Shown one piece after another: positions 5,806 through 11,491 of a stretch of 11,491 nt of DNA (positions are counted from its first letter, which is position 1; each line of letters starts with the position of its first letter). Below the pieces are notes generated by a model. It was not told the origin of the DNA. It searched no databases and worked only from the letters and a program-made list of their open reading frames with translations. The position numbers were made by a program, and so were the translations under genes. This DNA is from Treponema sp. (GTDB taxonomy: Bacteria; Spirochaetota; Spirochaetia; Treponematales; Breznakiellaceae): contig JAITSE010000091.1 of the NCBI GenBank assembly GCA_031288005.1, positions 1-11,491 on the forward strand. The letters run 5' to 3'.

Positions 5806-8763
5806 TTACTGTTTCCAGGAAACTTGTTTCCAGCCTTCGGGATACAGGATGATCCGCGCGGGGCCCCGCGGCAGCAGGCGGCGGCATATATCCTGGATTT
5901 CCGCCTGAGTAACGGCTGCGTAAAGCCCGGGGCGTTTTTCCAACTGGCTCAGGGGAAGCTTCAGCGTAACCGCAAGGCTCCCGTAGTTTTTGGCTATGTA
6001 GCTGTTGTCCTGCATGGATAGTTCCCAGCTTTTCTTTAGGGCTTCAAGCGCCTTCGCAAAGACGTCTCCGTTAATGTTTCCTTCGGCGACAAGCTCAATC
6101 TGCCGCGCTACAGCCCCGCTTAATTCTTCCGCCCGCTTGGGGTCGCATGAGAAATAGCTGCTCATCGTAAGCTCTCCGTCCTCAGGCAGTGAAGAAAGGG
6201 AGACTCCGGCGGAAACATAGTATACCCCGCCCAGTTTTTCCCGGATCTCCTCAGTAAGGATAATGTCCAGGTATTCAGTCAGCGCCAGGGCCGCGGCTCT
6301 CAGCTTTTCGTCATATTTTTCGGGCAGGAACCAGCCCATGAACACCAGGCTTTTCTCCTCCTTCCCCTTGTAAACCGCCTTTTCAATTTTGCCCGGCCGC
6401 TCGATCCCTGGGTCGGTAAAGGCGTTCATGCCCTCTTCCGTCCGGGGAATGGCGGCAAGTCGGCTTTCCACATAGGCCCTGACAACGGGGATGTCAAGGT
6501 TGCCTGTGAATACAAAAGTATAGTCCTGCGGGCCAAGGCCCCGGCGCATAAAGTCCAGAGCCGCCCCCGGCCGCGCGTTTTCAATGTCCGCAAGCGCAAG
6601 GGGCCTGCTGAAGCGGTTGTTCCCAAAGGCGGCGCGGCTTACTTCATCGCTGAAAACCTCTTCCGGGTCTTCGTCCTTTTTGGCCAGAATAGTCCTGTAC
6701 TGATCCAGCATAGCCTCAACAGCGCCGGAATCGAGCCTGGGCTGCGTAAAATTGAGGTAGAGCAGATCAAACAGAGTCTTGAGATCCCCCGAGGCGGCGC
6801 GGCCCTCAAAACCCCTGTGAAAAAGGGCCGTCCACCAGGCGAGGGAAACCTGCTTATCCGCCAGCTTCTGCAGGAGCTCCGTCCGCGAATAAGGCCCGGC
6901 CCCGGAAACATTCATCATTTCCGCCGCAAGGCTTACTGAAACTTCCTCCCCCGCCTCCGCGTTTGTTGTCCCCCCCCGGGCGATGGCGTAGAGAATGATC
7001 TCGTTGTTTTTGTTTGCCGTCTCTTTAAGGATAACCCTGGCCCCGTTGCCAAGCTCCCAGATAATCGCGCCCGAATCCGCGTCAAGGCTTTCAGAGGCTA
7101 TCATCCCGGGCTCAGGCTCCTTGTCAAGCAGCTTATCGCTTATGGGCGTTTCTTTAGGCCGGGCGATGCGCTCCCTCCGGCTTGCCGCAAGAATGCGCTT
7201 AAGTTCCGCCGCGTCAGGCAGCGCGTCAGCCTCCGAATCAGGAGCTGTCAGAAACAAGGTGGCGTCATTAAAAGAAAAGTAATTTTTTGCCGCGGCCCCT
7301 ATTTCCCCTGAGCTTATCAAGGGAAGCATTCTGACAGCCGCGTCCAGCTCCCATTCAATATCCGCCGCGTTTTGATTCTCAAGGAAATGCGAAACAAAAG
7401 AAGACGTAAATAAATTCGACGCCTGCTTGTCCTTTTCAGAAGCCTGCTGCATGAAGTTTGAAATAAGCGCCCGCTTCGCCCTGTCAATCTCCGCGGCGGT
7501 AAACCCGTAGCGGCTTATAGACTCCTTTTCACGCAGAAGCGCTTTCAGACTCTCCCGCGTCAAGCCTGACTTCGCAATGGCCGACATCACATAAAAGCGG
7601 GATTCCCGCCCGTAACGGCTCTCCCAGGACCCAGCCGCGGCAAAAGGCGCTTCCGGTTTAGAAGCCGCCTCCTCCATGCGGAGAGAGACCATCTGGGCTA
7701 TGAGCGCGTCGATAAGGCCCTGCCTGAAAGACTCAAGGTCTCCGCGGAGAGCCCTGGGCGCTTCCCGGTAGTAGATATCAACCCGGGGATAAGGATATTC
7801 GGGGTCGCTTAAAATCTCTATTCTGAGGCTGTTTTTTACAGGAAGGGGAAGCTCATAAAAAGGCCGGTTTAAGGGCGCTGGAGGCGCGGGCGCCGTAAAA
7901 TGGGCCGCCAGTTCCCGCTCAAGAGCGGCCCCGTCAAAGTCCCCAACAAGAACGAGCGCCATATTGTCGGGCCGGTACCATTTTTTATAGAAATTTTCGA
8001 GCGCGGACGCCGGGGCGCTTCTGATGACTTCAATAAGCCCTATCGGCACCCTTTCCGCGTAAGGGGAACCCCGGAACAGAATCGGCAGCAGCTTCTGCAT
8101 GACCCTCTCCGCGGCCCCAAGCCTGGAGCGGTATTCCTCCAGAATGACCGCCCTCTCATCCTCAACATCCTCAGGCCTAAAGCTGACGGCGTAAGACCAG
8201 TCGTCAAGCACCGCCAGAGCCTTAGCCGGAATCCGCTTGATCCCGTCATCACCCGTCTCAACAGGCGCTTCAATACTATAGACAGTCTCGTCAAAAGAGG
8301 TGTAGGCGTTTAGATCCGCGCCGAAACGCATCCCCAAAGAACGCAGATAGTCGACAAGCTCCTGCCCGGGGAAGCGCTTTGTCCCGTTAAAGGCCATGTG
8401 CTCCGTAAAATGGGCCAGACCCCGCTCTTGCTCCGTTTCAAGCACGGAGCCCGCGTTCACGGCCAGCGTCATAAAGGCCCGGTTTTCCGGCCGGGCGTTT
8501 TCAAGGATAAAGTAGCGAAGTCCATTGGGCAGCGTCCCGGCGCGGGCGCCCGCCATGAATGGAACAGGGTCTGAAGCCAGGCCCAGGCCCCCGTAAACAT
8601 CGCCTGTTTTGCCCGCGTCAGGCCCGCCATTCCCCTGAGAAGCGCAGGCGGAAACCCAGGCGAGGCCGCAGACAAGGCTGATAATCAGAAAACCCGCGCC
8701 AAAACGGAGCTTTTTATAAGCGGCAAGGCGGAAAAGTTGAAACATATATGCTTTACTCATCAT
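5806..8763 (-). CDS. M16 family zinc metallopeptidase, PqqL-like, probable lipoprotein
   Basis: This 985-residue protein has the four-domain layout of the long M16B peptidases related to PqqL: an active N-terminal half and a degenerate C-terminal half that form a clam-shell around peptide substrates. The inverted zinc motif HFTEH is at 118-122 (H118, E121, H122). The distal zinc ligand is probably E209 in ERAVILEEYR. The first M16_C domain begins around FYKKWYRPDNMALVLVGDF (258-276). The C-terminal half has EKLGGVYYVSAGV, the R/Y-type substrate region, and lacks HxxEH. A hydrophobic segment (about 22-39) ends in VSAC with C40, a plausible lipobox, so it is probably exported and lipid-anchored. 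Start choice is uncertain: two adjacent ATGs (8763, 8760) and M7 are possible and none has a good Shine-Dalgarno. A -10 box 7 nt before the first ATG suggests a leaderless message. The gene is convergent with flaB and divergent from the lipoprotein gene. Confidence 0.93.
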   Translation of the reverse strand: MMSKAYMFQLFRLAAYKKLRFGAGFLIISLVCGLAWVSACASQGNGGPDAGKTGDVYGGLGLASDPVPFMAGARAGTLPNGLRYFILENARPENRAFMTLAVNAGSVLETEQERGLAHFTEHMAFNGTKRFPGQELVDYLRSLGMRFGADLNAYTSFDETVYSIEAPVETGDDGIKRIPAKALAVLDDWSYAVSFRPEDVEDERAVILEEYRSRLGAAERVMQKLLPILFRGSPYAERVPIGLIEVIRSAPASALENFYKKWYRPDNMALVLVGDFDGAALERELAAHFTAPAPPAPLNRPFYELPLPVKNSLRIEILSDPEYPYPRVDIYYREAPRALRGDLESFRQGLIDALIAQMVSLRMEEAASKPEAPFAAAGSWESRYGRESRFYVMSAIAKSGLTRESLKALLREKESISRYGFTAAEIDRAKRALISNFMQQASEKDKQASNLFTSSFVSHFLENQNAADIEWELDAAVRMLPLISSGEIGAAAKNYFSFNDATLFLTAPDSEADALPDAAELKRILAASRRERIARPKETPISDKLLDKEPEPGMIASESLDADSGAIIWELGNGARVILKETANKNNEIILYAIARGGTTNAEAGEEVSVSLAAEMMNVSGAGPYSRTELLQKLADKQVSLAWWTALFHRGFEGRAASGDLKTLFDLLYLNFTQPRLDSGAVEAMLDQYRTILAKKDEDPEEVFSDEVSRAAFGNNRFSRPLALADIENARPGAALDFMRRGLGPQDYTFVFTGNLDIPVVRAYVESRLAAIPRTEEGMNAFTDPGIERPGKIEKAVYKGKEEKSLVFMGWFLPEKYDEKLRAAALALTEYLDIILTEEIREKLGGVYYVSAGVSLSSLPEDGELTMSSYFSCDPKRAEELSGAVARQIELVAEGNINGDVFAKALEALKKSWELSMQDNSYIAKNYGSLAVTLKLPLSQLEKRPGLYAAVTQAEIQDICRRLLPRGPARIILYPEGWKQVSWKQ

Positions 8764-8769
8764 GCCTAA

Positions 8770-8775
8770 AATATA
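8770..8775 (-). promoter_or_regulatory. Candidate -10 box (TATATT) for the M16 gene
   Basis: On the minus strand TATATT occupies 8775 to 8770 and matches TATAAT at five of six positions. A start point 7 nt later would be base 8763, the A of the annotated ATG. The best -35 at 17 bp spacing, TGCAAC, is poor. The placement fits a leaderless mRNA and would explain the missing ribosome site. Confidence 0.35.
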
Positions 8776-9005
8776 CTACTTTTGGGTTGAGCGTTGCACG
8801 CAAAGCGCAAAAAGCGCGCTCCGCCTGAAAAGCCCGGAAAGATCCCTTTGGAGGAAAAACATTTCCGCTGTGACGGCGTAAAGCGCGATTCGCGCCGCAT
8901 GGTTTGCAAGACAAGGCAAAAGCTCATGGTTTTTGGCAAAGCAGCCTTATTTTTCGCAGTTTTGTCGAATCACCGGTTCGCAGGCTGAAAACCTGAGAAA
9001 CTGCA

Positions 9006-9020
9006 AGAGCCGTTGGCTCT
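9006..9020. repeat. Short perfect palindrome AGAGCC-GTT-GGCTCT
   Basis: A 6-bp perfect stem with a 3-base loop ends one base before the TTGACA -35 box at 9022. Its position suits an operator just upstream of the promoter. It also resembles the other three-base-loop palindromes in the intergenic DNA of this window. Confidence 0.6.
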
Positions 9021-9021
9021 A

Positions 9022-9060
9022 TTGACATCTTTTATTCCCCCTTGTAATTTGATACAAATT
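9022..9060 (+). promoter_or_regulatory. Sigma-70-type promoter with overlapping operator-like dyad
   Basis: TTGACA (9022-9027) is a perfect -35 box. At 17 bp spacing lies TAATTT (9045-9050), a weak -10 matching three of six bases. The dyad AATTTG-ATA-CAAATT (9046-9060) covers the -10 and the start-point region, where a repressor could block initiation. The leader to the lipoprotein ATG would be about 200 nt, so a second, weaker promoter closer to the gene cannot be excluded. Confidence 0.5.
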
Positions 9061-9262
9061 TTGGAATCAATCTTAAGAATTAGTTGTATTTATATGAGTG
9101 AATTACGTGAGCTGCAAACATAAATTTCGTCTTTGATCTCTCTCTGCCAGAGCCTTTTATCAACTTTTTTATATTTCCTTAAAAATTGCCGGACAGCCAT
9201 TTTATATGGATGCACTGGTTTTTTAATTTTGCCGGCGGGTATATTACGCAAGGAGATGAGTT

Positions 9263-9721
9263 ATGAAAAAAATCATCTTAACTACAGCGGCGGTCTTTTT
9301 TACGGCCCTGCCGCTGTTTATGGCGGGCTGCGATCAGCCCACGGAGTTTAACCTCCGCGAAACGGACGCTATTCAGTCCATTTCCGGACCGGAAAGGGTA
9401 AAGGTTTCGGCGCTGACAGGAGCGCTGCTTGTGGAATGGGAGCCTGTAACCGACGCTCAAGGCTACGAGATCCGGCGCAAGGGAGATGTGAAAGGCGCGG
9501 TCTACGCCGTAGTGGGCAGCGTGGATAATGCCAAATCCAAATTCCTGGACATTATTTCCGATGCCAACATCCTGGAAGACGGCAAGAAATACACATACCG
9601 GGTGGTCGCGGTGAGCGGCCTGGCCCCGCGAACCGTAGTGCAGAGCGGCCTTAGCGCCGCGGAAGCCTTTACGGGTCCCTACGGGAACTTTTCCCGCCAG
9701 GGGAAGCGCGGGGGTGGTTAA
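9263..9721 (+). CDS. FN3-like lipoprotein, N-terminal part of an interrupted gene
   Basis: This 152-residue product opens with a lipoprotein signal: KK, a hydrophobic stretch (4-20) and MAGC with the lipidated Cys at 23. It should therefore be anchored to a membrane facing the periplasm or the cell surface. Residues about 45-137 look like a fibronectin type III or similar beta-sandwich domain: KVSALTGALLVEWEPV, YEIRRK, then KKYTYRVVAVSG. AAGGAG (9250-9255) lies 7 nt before the ATG, which fixes the start. After FTGPYGNF the frame is lost, and the product ends SRQGKRGGG then TAA. Deleting one T of TTTT (9689-9692) or one G of the G5 run (9710-9714) would continue into the next frame, which carries the same kind of domain. 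The intended protein would be about 597 residues. Function is unknown; binding or adhesion is only a guess from the fold. Confidence 0.85.
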   Translation: MKKIILTTAAVFFTALPLFMAGCDQPTEFNLRETDAIQSISGPERVKVSALTGALLVEWEPVTDAQGYEIRRKGDVKGAVYAVVGSVDNAKSKFLDIISDANILEDGKKYTYRVVAVSGLAPRTVVQSGLSAAEAFTGPYGNFSRQGKRGGG

Positions 9722-10769
9722 GCCGCTCAGGGATGTGAAGATTGGCGTGGCCGCGAGCGGTAAGGTAACGGTAAGCTGGGAATCGGAGAACGTATACCCC
9801 GTAACATACACATTGTATGCATCAAATCTGTCAAGAGGCGCCGGCGCTTCAGATTTGACTATAGGCACTTGGAGCGGTGAAAAGAAATATTTTAATACCG
9901 TTGTGTATGGCGAAGGCACCGTCCTGGCCCTGGCCGGCGCCGCATGGCCTAATGATTACTACCCCGGCGTGGAGAGCGAGCTTGTAAAACAGCAGTACAA
10001 TATCGCCTATGTCAGCGGTGTAACCGCGCCTAGCCCCGCCGCCAAAAGGATTGGCGCCACGGACAAAGTCACCATCACTTTTGATAACTCTATTGCCGGC
10101 GCAGCGGGATATACTCTGCAAAAAACGACGTATTCATCAAGCGGCCAAAAGATACCGACGGATGCAGTGTGGACCCAGGTTGATGGGACCCAGACCGTAA
10201 TCGAGAATAATACGATTAGCATAGAGGATACGGTGGCCGTTAATTCCGCCGCCGCTTACCGGGTTATCGTCCACACTTCCCTGGGCGCCAGCTATCCTAG
10301 CAGTCTATCTAACACTGTGTCCGAGGTTAAAGATGATCATCCTGTCCTGGACTTCACTGTTTCAAGCAGGATATCGATAAAGGACGATTTTACCAATTAT
10401 CTGGATACCGGCAGGAGTGATATTGTCTTTACGTTTAACTCCAAAACCGGCTATGCCTACGCAATCTACAAGCAGAAGGCCGGCGAAGCTAACGGCACGG
10501 GAAGCGATGTCAAGGATACGTACACGCTTCAGACAACTCTAAAACCGGCTGAGGGTCCTGACGGCAAAGGGACGGTAAAATACCAGTATACGCCCCTCGA
10601 CCAGCGGCAGAAGTATTACTACCAACTCCGGGTCTATAAGGACAATGTGGAGATTGCGAGATATGATTATTATAACTCCTCATCCTACTACAACCCCGCT
10701 CCAGTGGCCGCTAAGTCAGTAATCAATATTAACTCCGTTAGTGTTACGAAAGGTTCTAATTTCGGCTAG
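9714..10769 (+). CDS. FN3-like lipoprotein, central part of the interrupted gene
   Basis: This 351-residue stretch starts at a GTG that overlaps the previous TAA by 8 bases. It is best read as the continuation of the lipoprotein. Three more beta-sandwich-like units are visible: VKIGVAASGKVTVSWES (8-24), DKVTITFDNSIAGAAGYTLQK (117-137) and SDIVFTFNSKTGYAYAIYKQ (235-254). The last unit ends with KYYYQLRVYKDN. A strand pattern of WxxV/FxF followed by GYxxxK recurs in each. The composition is rich in Ser, Thr, Tyr and Gly, as in extracellular proteins, and there is no signal peptide of its own. An AGGGGA 9 nt before the GTG could allow re-initiation after the overlapping stop, so translation as a separate polypeptide is possible. 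That product would lack export signals. It ends at an in-frame TAG (10767-10769). Confidence 0.72.
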   Translation: MVKPLRDVKIGVAASGKVTVSWESENVYPVTYTLYASNLSRGAGASDLTIGTWSGEKKYFNTVVYGEGTVLALAGAAWPNDYYPGVESELVKQQYNIAYVSGVTAPSPAAKRIGATDKVTITFDNSIAGAAGYTLQKTTYSSSGQKIPTDAVWTQVDGTQTVIENNTISIEDTVAVNSAAAYRVIVHTSLGASYPSSLSNTVSEVKDDHPVLDFTVSSRISIKDDFTNYLDTGRSDIVFTFNSKTGYAYAIYKQKAGEANGTGSDVKDTYTLQTTLKPAEGPDGKGTVKYQYTPLDQRQKYYYQLRVYKDNVEIARYDYYNSSSYYNPAPVAAKSVININSVSVTKGSNFG

Positions 10770-11057
10770 GCTGGTAAACAGAATGCCTATTACATGATTA
10801 GCCTTAATTCCCAGAAACTCATGGCTGGGGAGACTATCAACCTGTACGGCAGACCTGATCCCAATCCTGCGTCCACGGAATCGAACAAACCGCTTAATAG
10901 TACTGCGTTGATCGGTAAGGCGGTGTACTGCGATGGAAGCGCGGCGCATTCTTACCCGGAGGATGCACCAAGTGGGGCCAATCCCAGCACGCCAGGTTAC
11001 TATGTACGGGCAAGCGCCTATTACGACACCACCAGCTTCAGTATTGAGGTGAAGTAA
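10770..11057 (+). pseudogene. C-terminal part of the interrupted FN3-like lipoprotein, after an in-frame TAG
   Basis: The same frame continues straight through the TAG for 95 codons to a TAA at 11055-11057: AGKQNAYYMISLNSQKLM, GETINLYGRPDPNP, YYVRASAYYDTTSFSIEVK. The alternation of Tyr, Ser and hydrophobic residues and the final strand are like the preceding domain, and a terminator follows directly, so the natural end of the gene is here. A single C-to-T change (CAG to TAG) would explain the stop. An ATG at 10794 exists but has no ribosome site. Confidence 0.65.
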
Positions 11058-11066
11058 GCGGCCTTT

Positions 11067-11123
11067 GCGTCCCTTAGGGGACGCTGAATTTAAGCCCCCG
11101 GGACTATGTCCGGGGGCTTTTTT
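11067..11123 (+). terminator. Tandem hairpins with Rho-independent terminator after the lipoprotein gene
   Basis: The first hairpin is GCGTCCC (11067-11073) with GGGACGC (11078-11084). The second is AAGCCCCCGG (11092-11101) with CCGGGGGCTT (11110-11119), extended by AC/GT above a bulged G, with T6 at 11118-11123. The second is a textbook intrinsic terminator. Its strength, in spite of the broken gene upstream, suggests the gene was or is transcribed. Confidence 0.93.
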
Positions 11124-11190
11124 GCGCCTTTGGGCCTGTTTTTAGTCCAGGATATTTATAAAGGGAAACTCTGAAAACCCCAGCCGGGTT

Positions 11191-11215
11191 CCCTCAGAAA
11201 CGTAGTTTCTGAGGG
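11191..11215. repeat. Perfect 11-bp hairpin with GTA loop
   Basis: CCCTCAGAAAC (11191-11201) pairs with GTTTCTGAGGG (11205-11215) around GTA. GGG before and CCC after can extend the stem across a small internal loop. There is no T run after it, so it is not a normal terminator. It may be a dispersed palindrome or an operator 20 bp upstream of the next promoter. Confidence 0.75.
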
Positions 11216-11235
11216 TTTCCCACAAATGCGCTTGC

Positions 11236-11264
11236 TTGACAAAATGAATTAAATTTTGTTAAAT
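11236..11264 (+). promoter_or_regulatory. Sigma-70 promoter with dyad in the spacer, for the right-edge gene
   Basis: TTGACA (11236-11241) is a perfect -35 box, followed after 17 bp by TTAAAT (11259-11264), four of six matches to TATAAT. Transcription would start near 11271, about 96 nt before the ATG. ACAAAAT (11239-11245) and ATTTTGT (11253-11259) form a perfect 7-bp dyad with a 7-bp centre that fills the spacer, a likely repressor site. Confidence 0.7.
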
Positions 11265-11366
11265 AAGACTGCGCCAAAAATTAGGTTTTTGACGCTCCTT
11301 GCATTCGGTGGAAAAACCTGGGCTGACCGGAGACCCGCGGGGAGTTTTGATAAGGAATTAAAACAA

Positions 11367-11491
11367 ATGACGGTTAAAGGGCGGGATTTCGTTTCACTTG
11401 GGAAAAAAATTGGCGGAATAGTTTTAACAATTATTGCGGCCGCATTCATTTTTATTGGTTTATTACTTGGGTTTGGGGCATTAGTGACAAC
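11367..11491 (+). CDS. N-terminus of a membrane protein, open at the right edge
   Basis: Only 41 codons are present. A short basic N-terminus (MTVKGRDFVSLGKK) is followed by a long hydrophobic helix from about residue 15 to 41, IGGIVLTIIAAAFIFIGLLL and onward. It reads as a transmembrane segment or signal anchor. AAGGA (11352-11356) lies 10 nt before the ATG and a good promoter lies upstream, so this is a real gene start. The family cannot be told from so little sequence. Confidence 0.7.
   Translation, partial: MTVKGRDFVSLGKKIGGIVLTIIAAAFIFIGLLLGFGALVT

Larger units (their letters stand above)
8764..9262. other. Divergent M16-lipoprotein intergenic region (499 bp)
   Basis: The left half (to about 9020) is GC-rich with many GCGC/AAAGCGC motifs and the small hairpin GCGCG-ATT-CGCGC (8883-8895). 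The right half is AT-rich and carries the promoter elements listed separately. A 64-codon frame at 8794-8988 starts with TTG, lacks a ribosome site and looks random, so I do not call it. I found no tRNA, rRNA or known riboswitch. GCAGTTT near 8959 can pair with AAACTGC ending near 9004, another weak long-range inverted repeat. Confidence 0.5.
11058..11366. other. Intergenic region before the right-edge gene (309 bp)
   Basis: Besides the terminator, a palindrome (11191-11215) and a promoter (11236-11264), the stretch after the promoter forms a 96-nt leader. In it AGGTTTTT (11283-11290) pairs with AAAAACCT (11312-11319), and CCCGCGGG (11334-11341) is a perfect palindrome just before the ribosome site. 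The reading frame of the downstream gene stays open through the leader, so a longer protein from a TTG (11289) is possible but less likely. I recognise no known riboswitch. Confidence 0.5.

Noticed and set aside
8794..8988. A 64-codon plus-strand frame in the M16-lipoprotein spacer
   Set aside because: It has a TTG start, no ribosome site and a low-complexity basic composition, with no similarity that I recognise.
9278..9919. A 213-codon minus-strand frame across the lipoprotein gene
   Set aside because: It is antisense to a gene with a clear ribosome site, lipobox and FN3-like pattern, and its translation has no recognisable features.
2747..11350. Identical 14-mers GCGGGGAGTTTTGA at 2747-2760 and 11337-11350 as possible attachment or duplication sites
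   Set aside because: One 14-base match is about what chance allows in a window of this size, the flanks differ, and no integrase or tRNA is nearby.

Overview
The window looks like chromosomal DNA from a spirochaete, most likely a Treponema and possibly a gut or termite-gut type. The best marker is a complete periplasmic-flagellar core flagellin of the Treponema FlaB type (4818..5678). A Cys-lipidated fibronectin-III-like surface protein and an M16 zinc protease with a lipoprotein-like N-terminus fit that assignment. No species can be named from the sequence alone.

Layout. (1) 1..2689, minus strand: a type ISP/IIG-like restriction-modification gene combining a nuclease, an N6-adenine methyltransferase and a specificity region. 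It runs off the left edge. An A8 run (810..817) breaks the frame, and the -1 frame restores the family's C-terminal domain. (2) 2690..2943: a palindrome-dense spacer. (3) 2944..4248, minus: threonine synthase, thrC. (4) 4249..4817: the divergent thrC/flaB intergenic region, with a sigma-28-like promoter, tandem repeats and long inverted repeats. (5) 4818..5678, plus: flaB, followed by hairpins and a strong terminator. (6) 5806..8763, minus: a PqqL-like M16 peptidase convergent with flaB, with a possible leaderless promoter. (7) 8764..9262: a divergent spacer with a TTGACA promoter and an operator-like dyad. (8) 9263..11057, plus: an FN3-type lipoprotein gene broken by one frameshift and one in-frame TAG, followed by a terminator. 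(9) 11058..11366: a second promoter and a structured leader. (10) 11367 to the right edge: the start of a membrane protein.

The genes do not form one pathway. They are mostly single transcription units: defence, amino-acid biosynthesis, motility, proteolysis, envelope lipoprotein and membrane protein. I see no clear new multi-gene system. The items most worth a second look are the dnaX-type slippery sequence that would rejoin the restriction-modification gene, the repeated short palindromes with exactly three-base loops, the structured long flaB leader with a sigma-28 box, and the doubly interrupted lipoprotein gene. By eye the restriction-modification region is richer in A+T than the thrC-flaB-M16 core, which suggests acquisition by transfer.
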